NCBI RefSeq assembly: GCF_018343525.1
Contig: NZ_JAGYPH010000002.1
Span: forward strand, 1,073,768 to 1,137,767
DNA from: Lederbergia citrea
Lineage (GTDB): Bacteria > Bacillota > Bacilli > Bacillales > Bacillaceae_C
DNA: 64,000 bases
Direction of reading: 5' to 3'
Shown here piece by piece: positions 19,722 to 28,690 of the stretch (positions are counted from its first letter, which is position 1; every line of letters starts with the position of its first letter). The notes under the pieces are model-generated. The model saw only the letters and a list, made by a program, of their open reading frames with translations. It was not told where the DNA came from and made no database searches. A program made the translations under genes and the position numbers.

Positions 19722-21242
19722 ATGGAAAATCGTGCGCAGTTTGGATCAAGAGCCGGTTTTATCTTTGCCGCTGTTGGTTCTGCGATCGGCCTCGGGAATA
19801 TTTGGCGCTTTCCAGCGGTTGCGTATGATAATGGTGGAGGAGCTTTCTTTCTTCCATATTTATTCGCATTGTTGACTGCAGGTATCCCGCTTTTAATCCT
19901 TGAGTTTGCCATTGGGCATAAGTACCGGGGCTCAGCACCATTATCCTTGGCAAGAGTCAAAAGAGGCGGAGAATGGATCGGCTGGTGGCAAATTTGTATT
20001 TCATTTGTCATTGCAACATATTACGCAGTCATCATTGCCTGGGCGCTAGCGTATACTTATTTCTCCTTCAAGCTGGATTGGGGCAAAGATACAACGAACT
20101 TTTTGATTGCCGATTATTTAAAAGTGGGCGATACAGCTTCAATGGGAAGCTTTGTACCTGGTGTCCTTATTCCATTATTACTAGTCTGGATAATTACTCT
20201 CGGCATATTATTTGCAGGTGTTAAAAAAGGAATCGAGGTTGCTACAAAGATCATGATTCCGTTGCTTGTTGTCTTATTTACTATTATCGTTATACGAGCT
20301 CTCACTTTGAATGGTGCAATTGAGGGGTTAAACCAATTTTTTAAACCTGAATGGTCTTCTCTTATGAACGGGAAAGTTTGGGTTGCTGCATACGGACAAA
20401 TTTTCTTCAGCTTATCAATCGGCTTTGCCATTATGATTACTTATTCTAGTTATTTGCCGAAGAAGTCTGATATTACAAATAGTGCTTTTATTACCGGATT
20501 CGCTAACTCCGGTTTTGAGTTACTTGCCGGATTTGGTGTATTTGCGGCATTGGGATTCATGGCTGCTCAGCAAGGAGTTCCAGTTGATGAAGTTGTAAAA
20601 GGAGGAGTGTTGCTAGCATTCTCCGTTTTCCCAACAATTATCAACGAGTTACCTGCATTTAACCAAGCATTCGGTATTTTGTTCTTCGTTTCATTGACAT
20701 TAGCAGGTCTTACATCGCTTATCTCGATCACGGAGACGTATGTGGCCGGAATCCAGGAAAAATTTAATGTGTCCCGGAAAATGGCTGTTTCTGTCGGCGG
20801 TGGCCTAACTGCTATTATTTCCCTTGCTTTTGCTACACAAAACGGTCTCAATTTACTGGATGTGGCAGACTACTTTATTAACCAGTTTGGTGTCGCTATG
20901 GCCGGATTGTTTGAGGTTATCTTTATCGCTTGGTTTGCCAAGCAGCTTAAGCCTCTTCAGGCACATGCTGATTCAGTTTCCGATATAAGACTTGGGGCTT
21001 GGTGGAGAATCAGCCTGTCGGTTATCACGCCAATTGTCCTTGGTTATATGATGTATGATAATTTACGCCAGAACCTTGTTGGAGATTATGGTGGTGGAGA
21101 TTATCCTCGTGAGTTCCTGTTTAAATACGGTTGGACGGTTGCACTTGGTGCCATTTTTGTCGGAGTGTTATTCACGATAAAACCGTGGAAAGGGCATGCT
21201 CTTGAATTGCCAGTTTCCCGTAATGAGAAGGAGGTATCCTGA
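19722..21242 (+). CDS. NSS (SNF) family sodium-dependent amino acid transporter
   Basis: A 506-residue neurotransmitter:sodium symporter with about 11-12 membrane helices, related to LeuT, MhsT and MetP. Helix 1 holds the unwound ligand/sodium motif AVGSAIGLGNIWRFP, and the NGGGAFFLPY block follows. The next gene, starting two bases after the stop, is a MetS-type small subunit, which in Corynebacterium partners MetP for methionine and alanine uptake. That makes methionine, alanine or a related neutral amino acid the likely substrate. It has its own strong promoter. Confidence 0.92.
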   Translation: MENRAQFGSRAGFIFAAVGSAIGLGNIWRFPAVAYDNGGGAFFLPYLFALLTAGIPLLILEFAIGHKYRGSAPLSLARVKRGGEWIGWWQICISFVIATYYAVIIAWALAYTYFSFKLDWGKDTTNFLIADYLKVGDTASMGSFVPGVLIPLLLVWIITLGILFAGVKKGIEVATKIMIPLLVVLFTIIVIRALTLNGAIEGLNQFFKPEWSSLMNGKVWVAAYGQIFFSLSIGFAIMITYSSYLPKKSDITNSAFITGFANSGFELLAGFGVFAALGFMAAQQGVPVDEVVKGGVLLAFSVFPTIINELPAFNQAFGILFFVSLTLAGLTSLISITETYVAGIQEKFNVSRKMAVSVGGGLTAIISLAFATQNGLNLLDVADYFINQFGVAMAGLFEVIFIAWFAKQLKPLQAHADSVSDIRLGAWWRISLSVITPIVLGYMMYDNLRQNLVGDYGGGDYPREFLFKYGWTVALGAIFVGVLFTIKPWKGHALELPVSRNEKEVS

Positions 21243-21243
21243 T

Positions 21244-21360
21244 ATGAGTGCAAGTGCAATTACGATGATGATTATCGGAGTTCTCATTATATGGGGAGGT
21301 TTTGGTGCAAGTGTAGCACTCGCTATTTCAAAAGCAAAGGAAGCAAAAAGAAATAGATAA
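21244..21360 (+). CDS. metS: MetS-type small subunit of NSS transporter, 38 aa
   Basis: A 38-residue single-helix membrane peptide, MSASAITMMIIGVLIIWG through KAKEAKRNR, with a short outer end, one hydrophobic helix and a basic cytoplasmic tail. GAAGGAGG upstream gives a strong ribosome site, and the gene begins two bases after the transporter stop. This matches the MetS family (methionine/alanine import NSS small subunit). It is too short for most automatic callers. Confidence 0.88.
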   Translation: MSASAITMMIIGVLIIWGGFGASVALAISKAKEAKRNR

Positions 21361-21381
21361 GAGAACAAAAGCTAGACGAGA

Positions 21382-21415
21382 AAAAAAGCTTCGGGTTAAC
21401 CTGAAGCTTTTTTAT
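21382..21415. terminator. Bidirectional terminator between metS and lytH
   Basis: AAAAAAGCTTC and GAAGCTTTTTT arms around GGGTTAACC give a T-run on both strands, serving the convergent genes. Confidence 0.88.
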
Positions 21416-22401
21416 TTAGAATCTTTTTGTCGTTCTTGACGTTCCCAAAGCCTTAAATAAGGGTACGGATCAAAGGACCACACGCTTCGTCCATCATCTT
21501 TATACATTCCAAAATGAAGGTGGGGAGGGAATTTACCCGAGGTTCCAGGAGGCCCGTAACCTGAACTGCCGACGCTTCCAATAATTGTTCCTGGTTCAAC
21601 GATGTCACCTATCTTTAAATCCTTTGAAAAGCCGTTTAAATGTGCGTAGTAATGATACGTATTGTTTAAGTCGCGAATTCCTACTCGCCAACCACCAAAT
21701 TTATTCCAGCCTTTTAATTCAACAACTCCATATACAATGGACCGAACAGGGACTCCATAACCGGCAAAAATATCTGTACCTTCATGGATTCTTCTTCCTC
21801 CCCAACCTCTGCGGGCTCCCCAAGTATTTTTATATGAGTAGTGATATCCTCTAGGAATCGGGAACATTTTTTTATCTAGATCTATCCGGTTAAAGCGTTT
21901 ATACAATTTTACATTTGTCATGATAGAGTTAACCGTTAAATCGCGTTTATAATAATCCCATAGTGCAATCCGGAATTTATTCTCATCAACACCATATTTG
22001 GAAATGTATTGTGCCAAGGTAAAAAGAAGATCCTCTTCCTTGGTTCGTTCAGCTTTTCCATCGCCATTTCCGTCTCGGCCGACTCCGTCAAAAAAACTAA
22101 TGGTTATTGGATTGTCATCATCATGATTCAAGTTGCCGGGTCCGACCCATTTCTCAATCGGTATATAATATCCTCCAATCCTGTCAGGTTTAGGAAGATC
22201 CTTTCTCACTAAGCGAATGCTGCGTTCAAATTGGTCGATGCCCGCCAAATAATACCAAGGAATATCTGTTTTAGCCTCTGTTTTTTTGTATAAGTCCATC
22301 CTTTTTTCATATATTTCTTTTTGTGATAGTTCTTGTGCATCGACTTTATTCGACCAAGGAAAAATAAAAAGAAGTATTACTGCTAACAATATTTTATTCA
22401 T
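21412..22401 (-). CDS. lytH: Sporulation-specific L-Ala-D-Glu endopeptidase LytH (M23)
   Basis: A 329-residue exported M23-type peptidase. Residues 1-22 form a signal peptide (cleavage near VDA-QE). The zinc motifs are HEGTD (His206, Asp210), His254 in YYAHLN and HLH (294-296). In B. subtilis LytH (YunA) trims stem peptides in the spore cortex and is expressed late in sporulation. Its place beside yunB and yutC-like genes fits. Orientation is opposite to the preceding transporter genes. Confidence 0.93.
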   Translation of the reverse strand: MNKILLAVILLFIFPWSNKVDAQELSQKEIYEKRMDLYKKTEAKTDIPWYYLAGIDQFERSIRLVRKDLPKPDRIGGYYIPIEKWVGPGNLNHDDDNPITISFFDGVGRDGNGDGKAERTKEEDLLFTLAQYISKYGVDENKFRIALWDYYKRDLTVNSIMTNVKLYKRFNRIDLDKKMFPIPRGYHYSYKNTWGARRGWGGRRIHEGTDIFAGYGVPVRSIVYGVVELKGWNKFGGWRVGIRDLNNTYHYYAHLNGFSKDLKIGDIVEPGTIIGSVGSSGYGPPGTSGKFPPHLHFGMYKDDGRSVWSFDPYPYLRLWERQERQKDSK

Positions 22402-22488
22402 AGTACTTCACCTCAAAATTTTGTGCAGTAAGCTTGCTTGGCTTTCGAAGTATAAACATTCTTCAATAAGCCAAGCATTATAATATGG

Positions 22489-23172
22489 TTATCTTCCTGT
22501 GTTTTCCAATTGCTCTCTGTAATTTGTTCGCTCCAAATCGTTATTCATCCCACCGATTGTTTCACCATTTGCATTTTCGCCTTTATTCAAATGTCGTCCT
22601 TGTGGAGAACGTTCTAACATTAAATTTACGGTATCCCGGACGGTTTTATCCTTGTTAGTGGAGCGGGCATTCATAGATGCAATATTTTCGACATTTTGTC
22701 TTAAGGCCGGATCATCGGTTACGTATATATGGAACCAACGTGGAACTGCCGATATTGCTATCTTTTTCACTTGATCAGCGGTTTCAAAACGAACTTTCTC
22801 ATCCGTATTATTAATTAGATAAGCCACCAATACTTCCTGATCCGTTACAAGGACGCTTGCATCTTGGACATTTGGAAGGTTTACCGCCATTTTGCTAATA
22901 TTGTTGGCTGTTTGTTCCCGATTTATCCGAATCGGTTTTGTGTCAATGGTTTCTCCTGGAACTGGACTTTTTACTTGGCGAACAAAACCAAAAAGGTCAT
23001 TATTAGCTTGATTTCGATTATCGTTGTAAATATCACCATGTTCCGCAACGTCAATTGAATTGCCACTTTTATGGTAAAGATGGTCGTTTTCCGCTACTCT
23101 TCGATCATTTGCACCACATGCTGCCAGCACCAATGTACTGATAAATATGGGTGCTATCCATTTGTGTTTCAA
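22489..23172 (-). CDS. yutC: YhcN/YlaJ-family sporulation lipoprotein (YutC)
   Basis: A 227-residue lipoprotein with lipobox LAAC (Cys19) and a C-terminal YhcN/YlaJ domain (VNLPNVQDASVLVTDQEVLVAYLI near 96-119 and KIAISAVPRWFHIYVTDDPAL). Members are found in the forespore inner membrane. It lies upstream of lytH on the same strand, separated by 87 bases that contain a GCTTGGCTT/AAGCCAAGC hairpin. The exact role is unknown. Confidence 0.9.
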   Translation of the reverse strand: MKHKWIAPIFISTLVLAACGANDRRVAENDHLYHKSGNSIDVAEHGDIYNDNRNQANNDLFGFVRQVKSPVPGETIDTKPIRINREQTANNISKMAVNLPNVQDASVLVTDQEVLVAYLINNTDEKVRFETADQVKKIAISAVPRWFHIYVTDDPALRQNVENIASMNARSTNKDKTVRDTVNLMLERSPQGRHLNKGENANGETIGGMNNDLERTNYREQLENTGR

Positions 23173-23286
23173 TTAAAACACCCCCTCACTTAATAGAATG
23201 CTCAGGAAATTATTTTTTTTCCTTAGTAATTGTTGGCGATTGAGCTATAATTTATTTAGTACTTGTTATAAAGCGGAGGGGAAAAA

Positions 23287-23562
23287 GTGATAAATATCAA
23301 TAATCATCAATATGAATTGATTAAGGATTTTCGTGAAGGTTTTAATGAAGAAGCTTTTCGAGCACGTTTCAGTGATATTTTATCGAAATATGATTATATT
23401 GTTGGGGACTGGGGATACGGGCAGCTGCGTTTAAAAGGATTTTTTTCCGATCAAAATCAAAAGGCATCTTTTGATACAAAAATAGGCACGCTAACTGAGT
23501 ATTTATATGAGTATTGCAATTTTGGCTGCGCATATTTCGTATTGAAAAAAACAGAAAATTAA
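23287..23562 (+). CDS. yutD: YutD-like protein (DUF1027)
   Basis: A 91-residue small protein with the YutD family core (YDYIVGDWGYGQLRLKGFF and YCNFGCAYFVLKK). GTG 23287 follows GCGGAGGGG. The function is unknown. It is divergent from yutC and convergent with the next minus-strand gene. Confidence 0.87.
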   Translation: MININNHQYELIKDFREGFNEEAFRARFSDILSKYDYIVGDWGYGQLRLKGFFSDQNQKASFDTKIGTLTEYLYEYCNFGCAYFVLKKTEN

Positions 23563-23602
23563 CCATGACCTGCAAATGAATTACAGGTCATGGCGAATTT
23601 TT
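23563..23602. terminator. Terminator after yutD
   Basis: CCATGACCTG pairs with CAGGTCATGG, followed by CGAATTTTT; it may also serve the convergent gene. Confidence 0.75.
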
Positions 23603-23898
23603 CAACTATCTTCATATGGTGGTTGAGATTCCCGTTCCGGGTCATCATGTGTTGGATGAGCACCTGGAAAGTTTCGGGGCTTGTTCTCGTGCATGGATTT
23701 AAATTCGTAGTTAAAGGCGCTGTATGAGCGCTGCCCTTCTTTCCAAGGAGTGGACTTGTTTTCAACAGGTTTATCTTTGCCTCGAGAAGACCCATAAGGT
23801 CCTTCTGGTAAATCCTCGGGGATAATAAAATTTCTCTGTGTTTCTACATTGGATAAATCGGTATAGGTCATTTTCTCTTTATCTGGATTATTGTCCAT
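23602..23898 (-). CDS. Conserved small cytosolic protein, 98 aa
   Basis: A hydrophilic, proline-rich, probably disordered protein (FIIPEDLPEGPYGSSRGKD, KSTPWKEGQRSYSAFNYEFKS). Comparable sequences occur across Bacillaceae as unnamed cytosolic proteins. A ribosome site AAAGGTGG is visible upstream on the minus strand. The function is unknown. Confidence 0.75.
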   Translation of the reverse strand: MDNNPDKEKMTYTDLSNVETQRNFIIPEDLPEGPYGSSRGKDKPVENKSTPWKEGQRSYSAFNYEFKSMHENKPRNFPGAHPTHDDPERESQPPYEDS

Positions 23899-24032
23899 AA
23901 GTCAGTCCACCTTTTTTTACCCATATATTGCCCATATAGCTTCATTCCATTCGGTGGTGATCCAATTGGACCATGCATCATCTTTTTTGATAAGATGAAA
24001 GGGAAGGTTTAAGATGGGAGTGTTATGATGGC

Positions 24033-24470
24033 ATGTATTTTGTGGATCGCGAAAAAATTGAGTCATTGTTGAAATTTATGGAACAGCAACTTTTACTAAT
24101 CGAAAAAAGTGAAAGCTGGGAAACAGCAATTGAGAAATTGGCACTGGAACGTTCGGCGCATACTATTATTGAATCAGTGCTTGATACAGGAAATGCTATG
24201 ATAGATGGTTTTATCATGAGAGACCCCGGAAGTTATGAGGATATTGTTGATATTCTCACTGATGAAAAAGTTGTCTCCGAAGAATTATCTGCTGTATTGA
24301 AGGACATCATTATGTTTAGAAAAATGCTTGTTCAGCAATATGTGGATATTGATCATCGTGCACTTCTAGAAGTTTTCATACGTAACGTTGATGTTCTTCA
24401 GCAATTCTCTCCAAGTGTTCGTACATATTTAACAAATGAGCTCGGTCCGGTATCTGCATTTAAGAATTAA
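24033..24470 (+). CDS. yutE: DUF86 / HepT-like HEPN protein YutE, catalytic His replaced
   Basis: A 145-residue all-helical protein of the DUF86 (HEPN, HepT-like) family. HepT toxins use an Arg-X4-His-X-Tyr motif as RNase or as AMPylation target. Here the motif reads RKMLVQQY, with Arg96 and Tyr103 kept but Gln101 in place of His, so RNase activity is doubtful. No MntA-type nucleotidyltransferase gene lies beside it, which also argues against a toxin pair. It sits directly upstream of yutF as in B. subtilis. Confidence 0.85.
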   Translation: MYFVDREKIESLLKFMEQQLLLIEKSESWETAIEKLALERSAHTIIESVLDTGNAMIDGFIMRDPGSYEDIVDILTDEKVVSEELSAVLKDIIMFRKMLVQQYVDIDHRALLEVFIRNVDVLQQFSPSVRTYLTNELGPVSAFKN

Positions 24471-24523
24471 GGCGCTTTCGATGAAGGCGTTTTTGTTCTT
24501 TTAGAAAGGGAAGATAGAGGCAT

Positions 24524-25288
24524 ATGAAACAATATAAAGGATATTTAATTGATCTTGACGGCACGATGTATCGGGGAACAGAAAAGATTGAAGAAGCTGT
24601 TGAGTTTGTTATTAAATTGAAGGATAAAGGAATTCCTTATTTGTTTGTTACTAACAATTCTTCTAAAACACCAAAACAGGCGGCAGAGCATCTGCGATTT
24701 TTTGGCATCGATGCAAAGGAGCATCATATTTTTACAACTTCAATGGCGTCTGCCAAGTATTTGTTTGAAAATAAGCCTGATGCGAATGTGTACGCCATTG
24801 GAGAAGCTGGGCTCTTGACAGCACTTTCCGAAAAAGGATTTTCCCTTACAGATGAGCGGCCAGATGCCGTCGTGATTGGCATCGATCGAGACATCAATTA
24901 TGAAAAATTAACAAAAGCATGTTTAGCCGTCCGAAGAGGGGCAATGTTTATTTCAACGAATGGCGATATAGCACTTCCTACTGAGAGGGGGCTTCTTCCA
25001 GGCAATGGGGCGCTTACCTCTGTCATATCAGTTTCCACACAAACTGAACCGATATTTATCGGTAAACCGCATTCCATTATTATGGAGCAAGCACTTGAGA
25101 CACTCGGGACAACGAAAACAGAGACGCTCATGGTAGGAGATAACTATGATACCGATATCCTTGCCGGAATCAATGCTGGTCTTGATACTTTGCTTGTACA
25201 TACGGGTGTCACTACAAAAGAAATTCTTGCAGATATAGAAACCAAGCCTACGTATGTGGTTGATTCACTTGCTGATTGGCATATATAA
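24524..25288 (+). CDS. yutF: HAD-family hydrolase YutF (NagD-like)
   Basis: A 254-residue HAD phosphatase of the NagD/YutF subfamily. Motif I is DLDGTMYRG (Asp11, Asp13), motif II FVTNNSS, and motif IV is VGDNYDTDILAG with the IGKPH lysine before it. It probably hydrolyses small phosphate esters such as nucleotides or sugar phosphates; the substrate is not certain. AAAGGGAAG precedes ATG 24524. A bidirectional terminator follows. Confidence 0.93.
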   Translation: MKQYKGYLIDLDGTMYRGTEKIEEAVEFVIKLKDKGIPYLFVTNNSSKTPKQAAEHLRFFGIDAKEHHIFTTSMASAKYLFENKPDANVYAIGEAGLLTALSEKGFSLTDERPDAVVIGIDRDINYEKLTKACLAVRRGAMFISTNGDIALPTERGLLPGNGALTSVISVSTQTEPIFIGKPHSIIMEQALETLGTTKTETLMVGDNYDTDILAGINAGLDTLLVHTGVTTKEILADIETKPTYVVDSLADWHI

Positions 25289-25321
25289 AAAAAGGCCGAA
25301 CTGAATTTCGGCCTTTTTTTT
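25286..25321. terminator. Bidirectional terminator between yutF and yutG
   Basis: AAAAAAAGGCCGAA and TTCGGCCTTTTTTT arms with T-runs on both strands. Confidence 0.9.
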
Positions 25322-25322
25322 A

Positions 25323-25823
25323 TTAAACTTCTCCTCTTACACTGTGAGCCAGACGGCTTGAGGCGGCAGCGGCTATTGCTCCGACAATATCATCAAGGAA
25401 TGTATGACATTTTCCGGTAGAATGATCATTCAGCTTTTCTAGAATACCCGGTTTTTGTTTATCGATATATCCGTAATTTGTAAATCCAATGGATCCATAT
25501 ACGTTTACAATTGAAAAGGCGAGAATTTCATCTACTCCATAAAGACTCTCGTCGCTTGCAATAATACTTTGCAGGGGTTCCTCAAGCTTCCCACTTTCAG
25601 CAAGCATATCTAACTGAATTCCCGTTAAAATTGCATTCTGAACTTCCCTTTTTTGAAGTACACGTTCAATATTGTAAATACATTCCTCAACTTTTAAGCC
25701 TGGATGATATTTTTTCTGTAGATACATTACCAGTTCAGCAATATCTTCGATTGTCACACCCCGTTCTTTTAACCAACGGCGTGCTGTTTCCTCGGAAATA
25801 CTAATTTTTCGTTCGTTCTCCAT
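25323..25823 (-). CDS. yutG: Phosphatidylglycerophosphatase A-like protein YutG
   Basis: A 166-residue PgpA-superfamily protein. The C-terminal part holds the family motif (TFLDDIVGAIAAA) and the N-terminal half is a helical extension typical of YutG. It may dephosphorylate phosphatidylglycerophosphate or a related lipid, but it lacks long membrane helices, so the exact activity in Bacillus is uncertain. It faces yutF convergently. Confidence 0.85.
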   Translation of the reverse strand: MENERKISISEETARRWLKERGVTIEDIAELVMYLQKKYHPGLKVEECIYNIERVLQKREVQNAILTGIQLDMLAESGKLEEPLQSIIASDESLYGVDEILAFSIVNVYGSIGFTNYGYIDKQKPGILEKLNDHSTGKCHTFLDDIVGAIAAAASSRLAHSVRGEV

Positions 25824-25965
25824 TTGTCTGGGACTCCCTTCACTACATGTTTACAACTATGCTTATTTTTTCCACTAGCTATTCAAAATTAGAAACTCAG
25901 CAAGAAATCTTTTTATCCTCATATACATGAATAAACAGCAATCGATGATAAAGAGGGGATGCTGA

Positions 25966-26967
25966 ATGTCAGTAGAAGTATTGGAAAAATACTTCGGAAT
26001 AAAACCGGAAAAATCGTTAAATGATGGAAGAGCGGTTCGGTATGTTGTAAATAACTCACTCTATACTATTATTCCGGTGACGCATATGGAACAAGACGCA
26101 TTAATTGAATTATATGAGATGTCAGACCATATGGCAAAGTATGGGGATAAAAGAGTTTCAATTTTTGTTCCAGGAATTGATCAAAAATACCTTGTTACAC
26201 ACAAGGATCAAGACTTTTGCTTGTTGCATAATCATAATTTTCCACCTTCAAGAAACAATAATATTGGGGTAAAACTTGCGAAGTTTCATGAACGGGGAAA
26301 GGCACTTCAAGCGACTATTACTGAAGCAAATCGAATGGGAGAGTGGAAATCTTTATGGGTTAAAAGACTTGAGCAAATGGAAAGAGTTTGGGGAGGTTTG
26401 CTACGAGAACAATCAGATGAAGAATTTGACAGGCTCTTTATTAAATCCTTTCCTTATTATCTGGGCCTATGCGAAAATGCAATTCAATATTTAACCGATA
26501 CGGAGCTTGATGAAGCGCCTCATATTTCGGATCGGGGGACTATTTGCAATCTACATTTCAATAACGAATTATGGAAAAGTTCAATGGAGATTAGAAATCC
26601 ATTTGATTGGGTTTTCGACCACCCTTCGAGGGATTTGGCAGAATGGGTGAGGGACTGTTATTTTCGAAACCGTAGATCTTTTCAGCCCGAGGTTTCAAAA
26701 TTTTTGCAAGGATATGAGTCCATTGCTCCATTATCATCATTTTCTTGGCGACTTTTATATGCGCGGCTGTTATTCCCTCTACATTACTTTACATGTGTGG
26801 AAGATTATTATATAACGGGTTCACAATGGACTAAGAAGCAATTGGAAGAAAGGCTGAGCCGTTACATCAGGGATTCAAAGGACTATGAAATGTTTCTCGG
26901 AAATTTTTATTATATTGCTTACGTGGATCATAAACAATTGCCTGTGCTTGACTGGCTAAGGAATTAA
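25966..26967 (+). CDS. yutH: Spore coat-associated protein YutH (CotS/kinase-like fold)
   Basis: A 333-residue protein related to the CotS/YtaA coat proteins, which have a degenerate aminoglycoside-phosphotransferase-like fold. Visible blocks are ICNLHFNNELWK, in the place of the APH catalytic loop (HxDxxxxN), and DWVFDHPSRDLAEWVRDCY, in the place of the DFG-like region. Asn has replaced the usual catalytic Asp in the first block, so kinase activity is doubtful. In B. subtilis YutH is a coat component made in the mother cell. GAGGGGATG precedes the start. Confidence 0.87.
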   Translation: MSVEVLEKYFGIKPEKSLNDGRAVRYVVNNSLYTIIPVTHMEQDALIELYEMSDHMAKYGDKRVSIFVPGIDQKYLVTHKDQDFCLLHNHNFPPSRNNNIGVKLAKFHERGKALQATITEANRMGEWKSLWVKRLEQMERVWGGLLREQSDEEFDRLFIKSFPYYLGLCENAIQYLTDTELDEAPHISDRGTICNLHFNNELWKSSMEIRNPFDWVFDHPSRDLAEWVRDCYFRNRRSFQPEVSKFLQGYESIAPLSSFSWRLLYARLLFPLHYFTCVEDYYITGSQWTKKQLEERLSRYIRDSKDYEMFLGNFYYIAYVDHKQLPVLDWLRN

Positions 26968-26972
26968 AAAAA

Positions 26973-26996
26973 CGATCCGGTGAATGCCGGATCGCG
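26973..26996 (+). terminator. Hairpin after yutH
   Basis: CGATCCGG pairs with CCGGATCG; the downstream T content is moderate, and A-rich sequence precedes it, so it may act for yutI on the minus strand too. Confidence 0.7.
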
Positions 26997-27006
26997 TTAT
27001 ATTAAT

Positions 27007-27243
27007 TTAAAATACTTGTTCAACTTCTAATATTCCAGGTACTTCTTCAACTAAGGCTCGTTCAATCCCGGCTTTTAATGTAATGGTTGAGCTCGGGCAA
27101 GTTCCGCAAGCACCAAGTAAACGTAGCTTCACAATTCCCTCATCCACATCAACGAGTTCACAGTCTCCGCCATCACGAAGCAGGAATGGGCGCAATTTAT
27201 CTAAAACTTCCTGTACTTGTTCTGTAATTGTTGGCTCATACAT
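27007..27243 (-). CDS. yutI: NifU-like Fe-S carrier YutI
   Basis: A 78-residue NifU C-terminal domain protein (Nfu type) with the CxxC pair Cys46 and Cys49 in GACGTCPSS and the [15 protein letters not shown] block. It binds a bridging Fe-S cluster as a dimer and would hand clusters made by SufBCD to target enzymes. AAGGAG precedes the start. It is divergent from yuzD. Confidence 0.94.
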   Translation of the reverse strand: MYEPTITEQVQEVLDKLRPFLLRDGGDCELVDVDEGIVKLRLLGACGTCPSSTITLKAGIERALVEEVPGILEVEQVF

Positions 27244-27349
27244 TGATATCGACTCCTTTCCTTATTACCATTATAATCAGATTGAACAAAAAAATCTAGA
27301 TAACTGAGTTGAAATAACTATACAATAAGGTAAAGGAGGGAAGGTAGAT

Positions 27350-27676
27350 ATGAAACAGGAGGTTGAAATTTTTGTTTATGGAGCAGAACAAATTTGTGCA
27401 AGCTGTGTTGGTTTGCCGTCATCTCTAGATACATACGAATGGCTGGAGGCGGCGATTTCAAGAAAATTTCCCGAGCAATCCTTTAAGATACAATATGTTG
27501 ATATTTATGATCCCCCCGAAGCGGAAAAAATAAGACAATTTGCTGAGCGAGTCATTGAGGAAGATTTATTTTACCCAGTAGTTACAATTCGTGGCGAAAT
27601 TATCGGTGAGGGCAATCCCCGGCTTAAAGATTTATTTAAGGAAATGGAGAAATATGGCTACCGGGCAGAGGAGTAA
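27350..27676 (+). CDS. yuzD: DUF1462 protein YuzD
   Basis: A 108-residue thioredoxin-like-fold protein of the DUF1462 family. The N-terminal CASC motif lies in YGAEQICASCVGLPSS, and FYPVVTIRGEIIGEGNPRLKDL has the cis-Pro position. B. subtilis YuzD is next to NifU-like yutI, as here. It may help load or reduce Fe-S carriers; that is inference from position. Confidence 0.88.
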   Translation: MKQEVEIFVYGAEQICASCVGLPSSLDTYEWLEAAISRKFPEQSFKIQYVDIYDPPEAEKIRQFAERVIEEDLFYPVVTIRGEIIGEGNPRLKDLFKEMEKYGYRAEE

Positions 27677-27750
27677 ACAATTGAAGTAGATGCCCGTTTT
27701 TCTAAAAAGTTACCTATTCAGTTCTCATAAATCTTTGACTATACAAAAAC

Positions 27751-27783
27751 AATAAAAAAGACCTGAACATCATTGTTCAGGTC
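27751..27783 (-). terminator. Terminator of yutM (minus strand)
   Basis: GACCTGAACA pairs with TGTTCAGGTC; on the minus strand a T-run follows the stem. Confidence 0.85.
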
Positions 27784-27789
27784 CAAGTT

Positions 27790-28152
27790 TTAACATTTCT
27801 CAGGATTTCCTTCAACTTTAGCTGTACGGAAAGATGAACCGCAGCCGCAGGAAACAAGGGCGTTAGGATTGTCAATCGTAAAGCCACCGCCCATCAGGGA
27901 TTGCTTATAATCAATGACTGTTCCAGTCAATAGTGGAGCACTTTCTTCATCAATCACAACGTGGATGCCATTTTGCTCAAAATATTGATCAGATTCTGCC
28001 TTTTCATGTTCTAAGCTCATACCGTAGGATAAACCGCTACAGCCACCACCATTAATAGAAAATCGAAAATAAGCATTTTCTTCTCCATTTTGTTTCATCA
28101 TATCCTGGATTTGCAAAGCTGCTGCTTCTGTCAGTGTAATGATTGCACTCAT
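27790..28152 (-). CDS. yutM: A-type Fe-S carrier YutM (SufA/ErpA-like)
   Basis: A 120-residue HesB/IscA-family carrier with the three ligand cysteines Cys38 (GGGCSG), Cys102 and Cys104 (SCGCGSSF). It would receive Fe-S clusters and deliver them to apo-proteins. ATG 28152 is chosen because AGGGGTGGAG precedes it; an ATG 18 bases further upstream has no ribosome site. Together with yutI, yuzD and suf it completes the local Fe-S set. Confidence 0.94.
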   Translation of the reverse strand: MSAIITLTEAAALQIQDMMKQNGEENAYFRFSINGGGCSGLSYGMSLEHEKAESDQYFEQNGIHVVIDEESAPLLTGTVIDYKQSLMGGGFTIDNPNALVSCGCGSSFRTAKVEGNPEKC

Positions 28153-28239
28153 TTTCTCCACCCCTCTCATCCTAGCTTATGCTGTAATTACTTTATAGTA
28201 TATACCTCACATGCCCTATTCTCAACAGAGGAGCACGAA

Positions 28240-28476
28240 TTAAAACATCGGATTATCTTCAAGGTATTGGTAAATAGCCTTGACTAATAGGTCGGGCGTT
28301 TCTCCTGTTACCACTTCACCGTTTACAAGTGCGTATAATGTTTCCCCACATAAACCACAATGGTCGAGACATCCATATTCTACAATATCCAAATCTGGAT
28401 CCTCTTCGAGTACTTGCAAAGCCTCATATCCACCGCTTCCCAAGTTACTAATACAAAACTCGATGATTGGATTCAT
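28240..28476 (-). CDS. yuzB: DUF1450 protein YuzB
   Basis: A 78-residue small protein with four cysteines: EFCISNLGSGG near the start and YGCLDHCGLCGETLYALV. The CxxHCxxC-like arrangement suggests metal or Fe-S binding in a thioredoxin-like ferredoxin fold, but this is inference. ATG 28476 follows GAGGTG. The function is not known. Confidence 0.87.
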   Translation of the reverse strand: MNPIIEFCISNLGSGGYEALQVLEEDPDLDIVEYGCLDHCGLCGETLYALVNGEVVTGETPDLLVKAIYQYLEDNPMF

Positions 28477-28690
28477 TTGCATCACCTCATTAACAATCTA
28501 ATCCTACTCGTTTCATCTGTGTTAGTCAACGGGTATGCATATTATGTGGAGGTATACAAGTATATATGAACGGTTGTATATAAAAGGTTAATCCGCTATA
28601 CTTTTACGTGGATATATTTATATAATAGGTTATTTAAAAATGTTTTTTCGATATTTTTCCTCAAGTAGATGGCATAAAGGAGATATTTGC

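Noticed and set aside
24033..24470. A HepT/MntA toxin-antitoxin pair
   Set aside because: The catalytic His is missing and no nucleotidyltransferase gene is adjacent.
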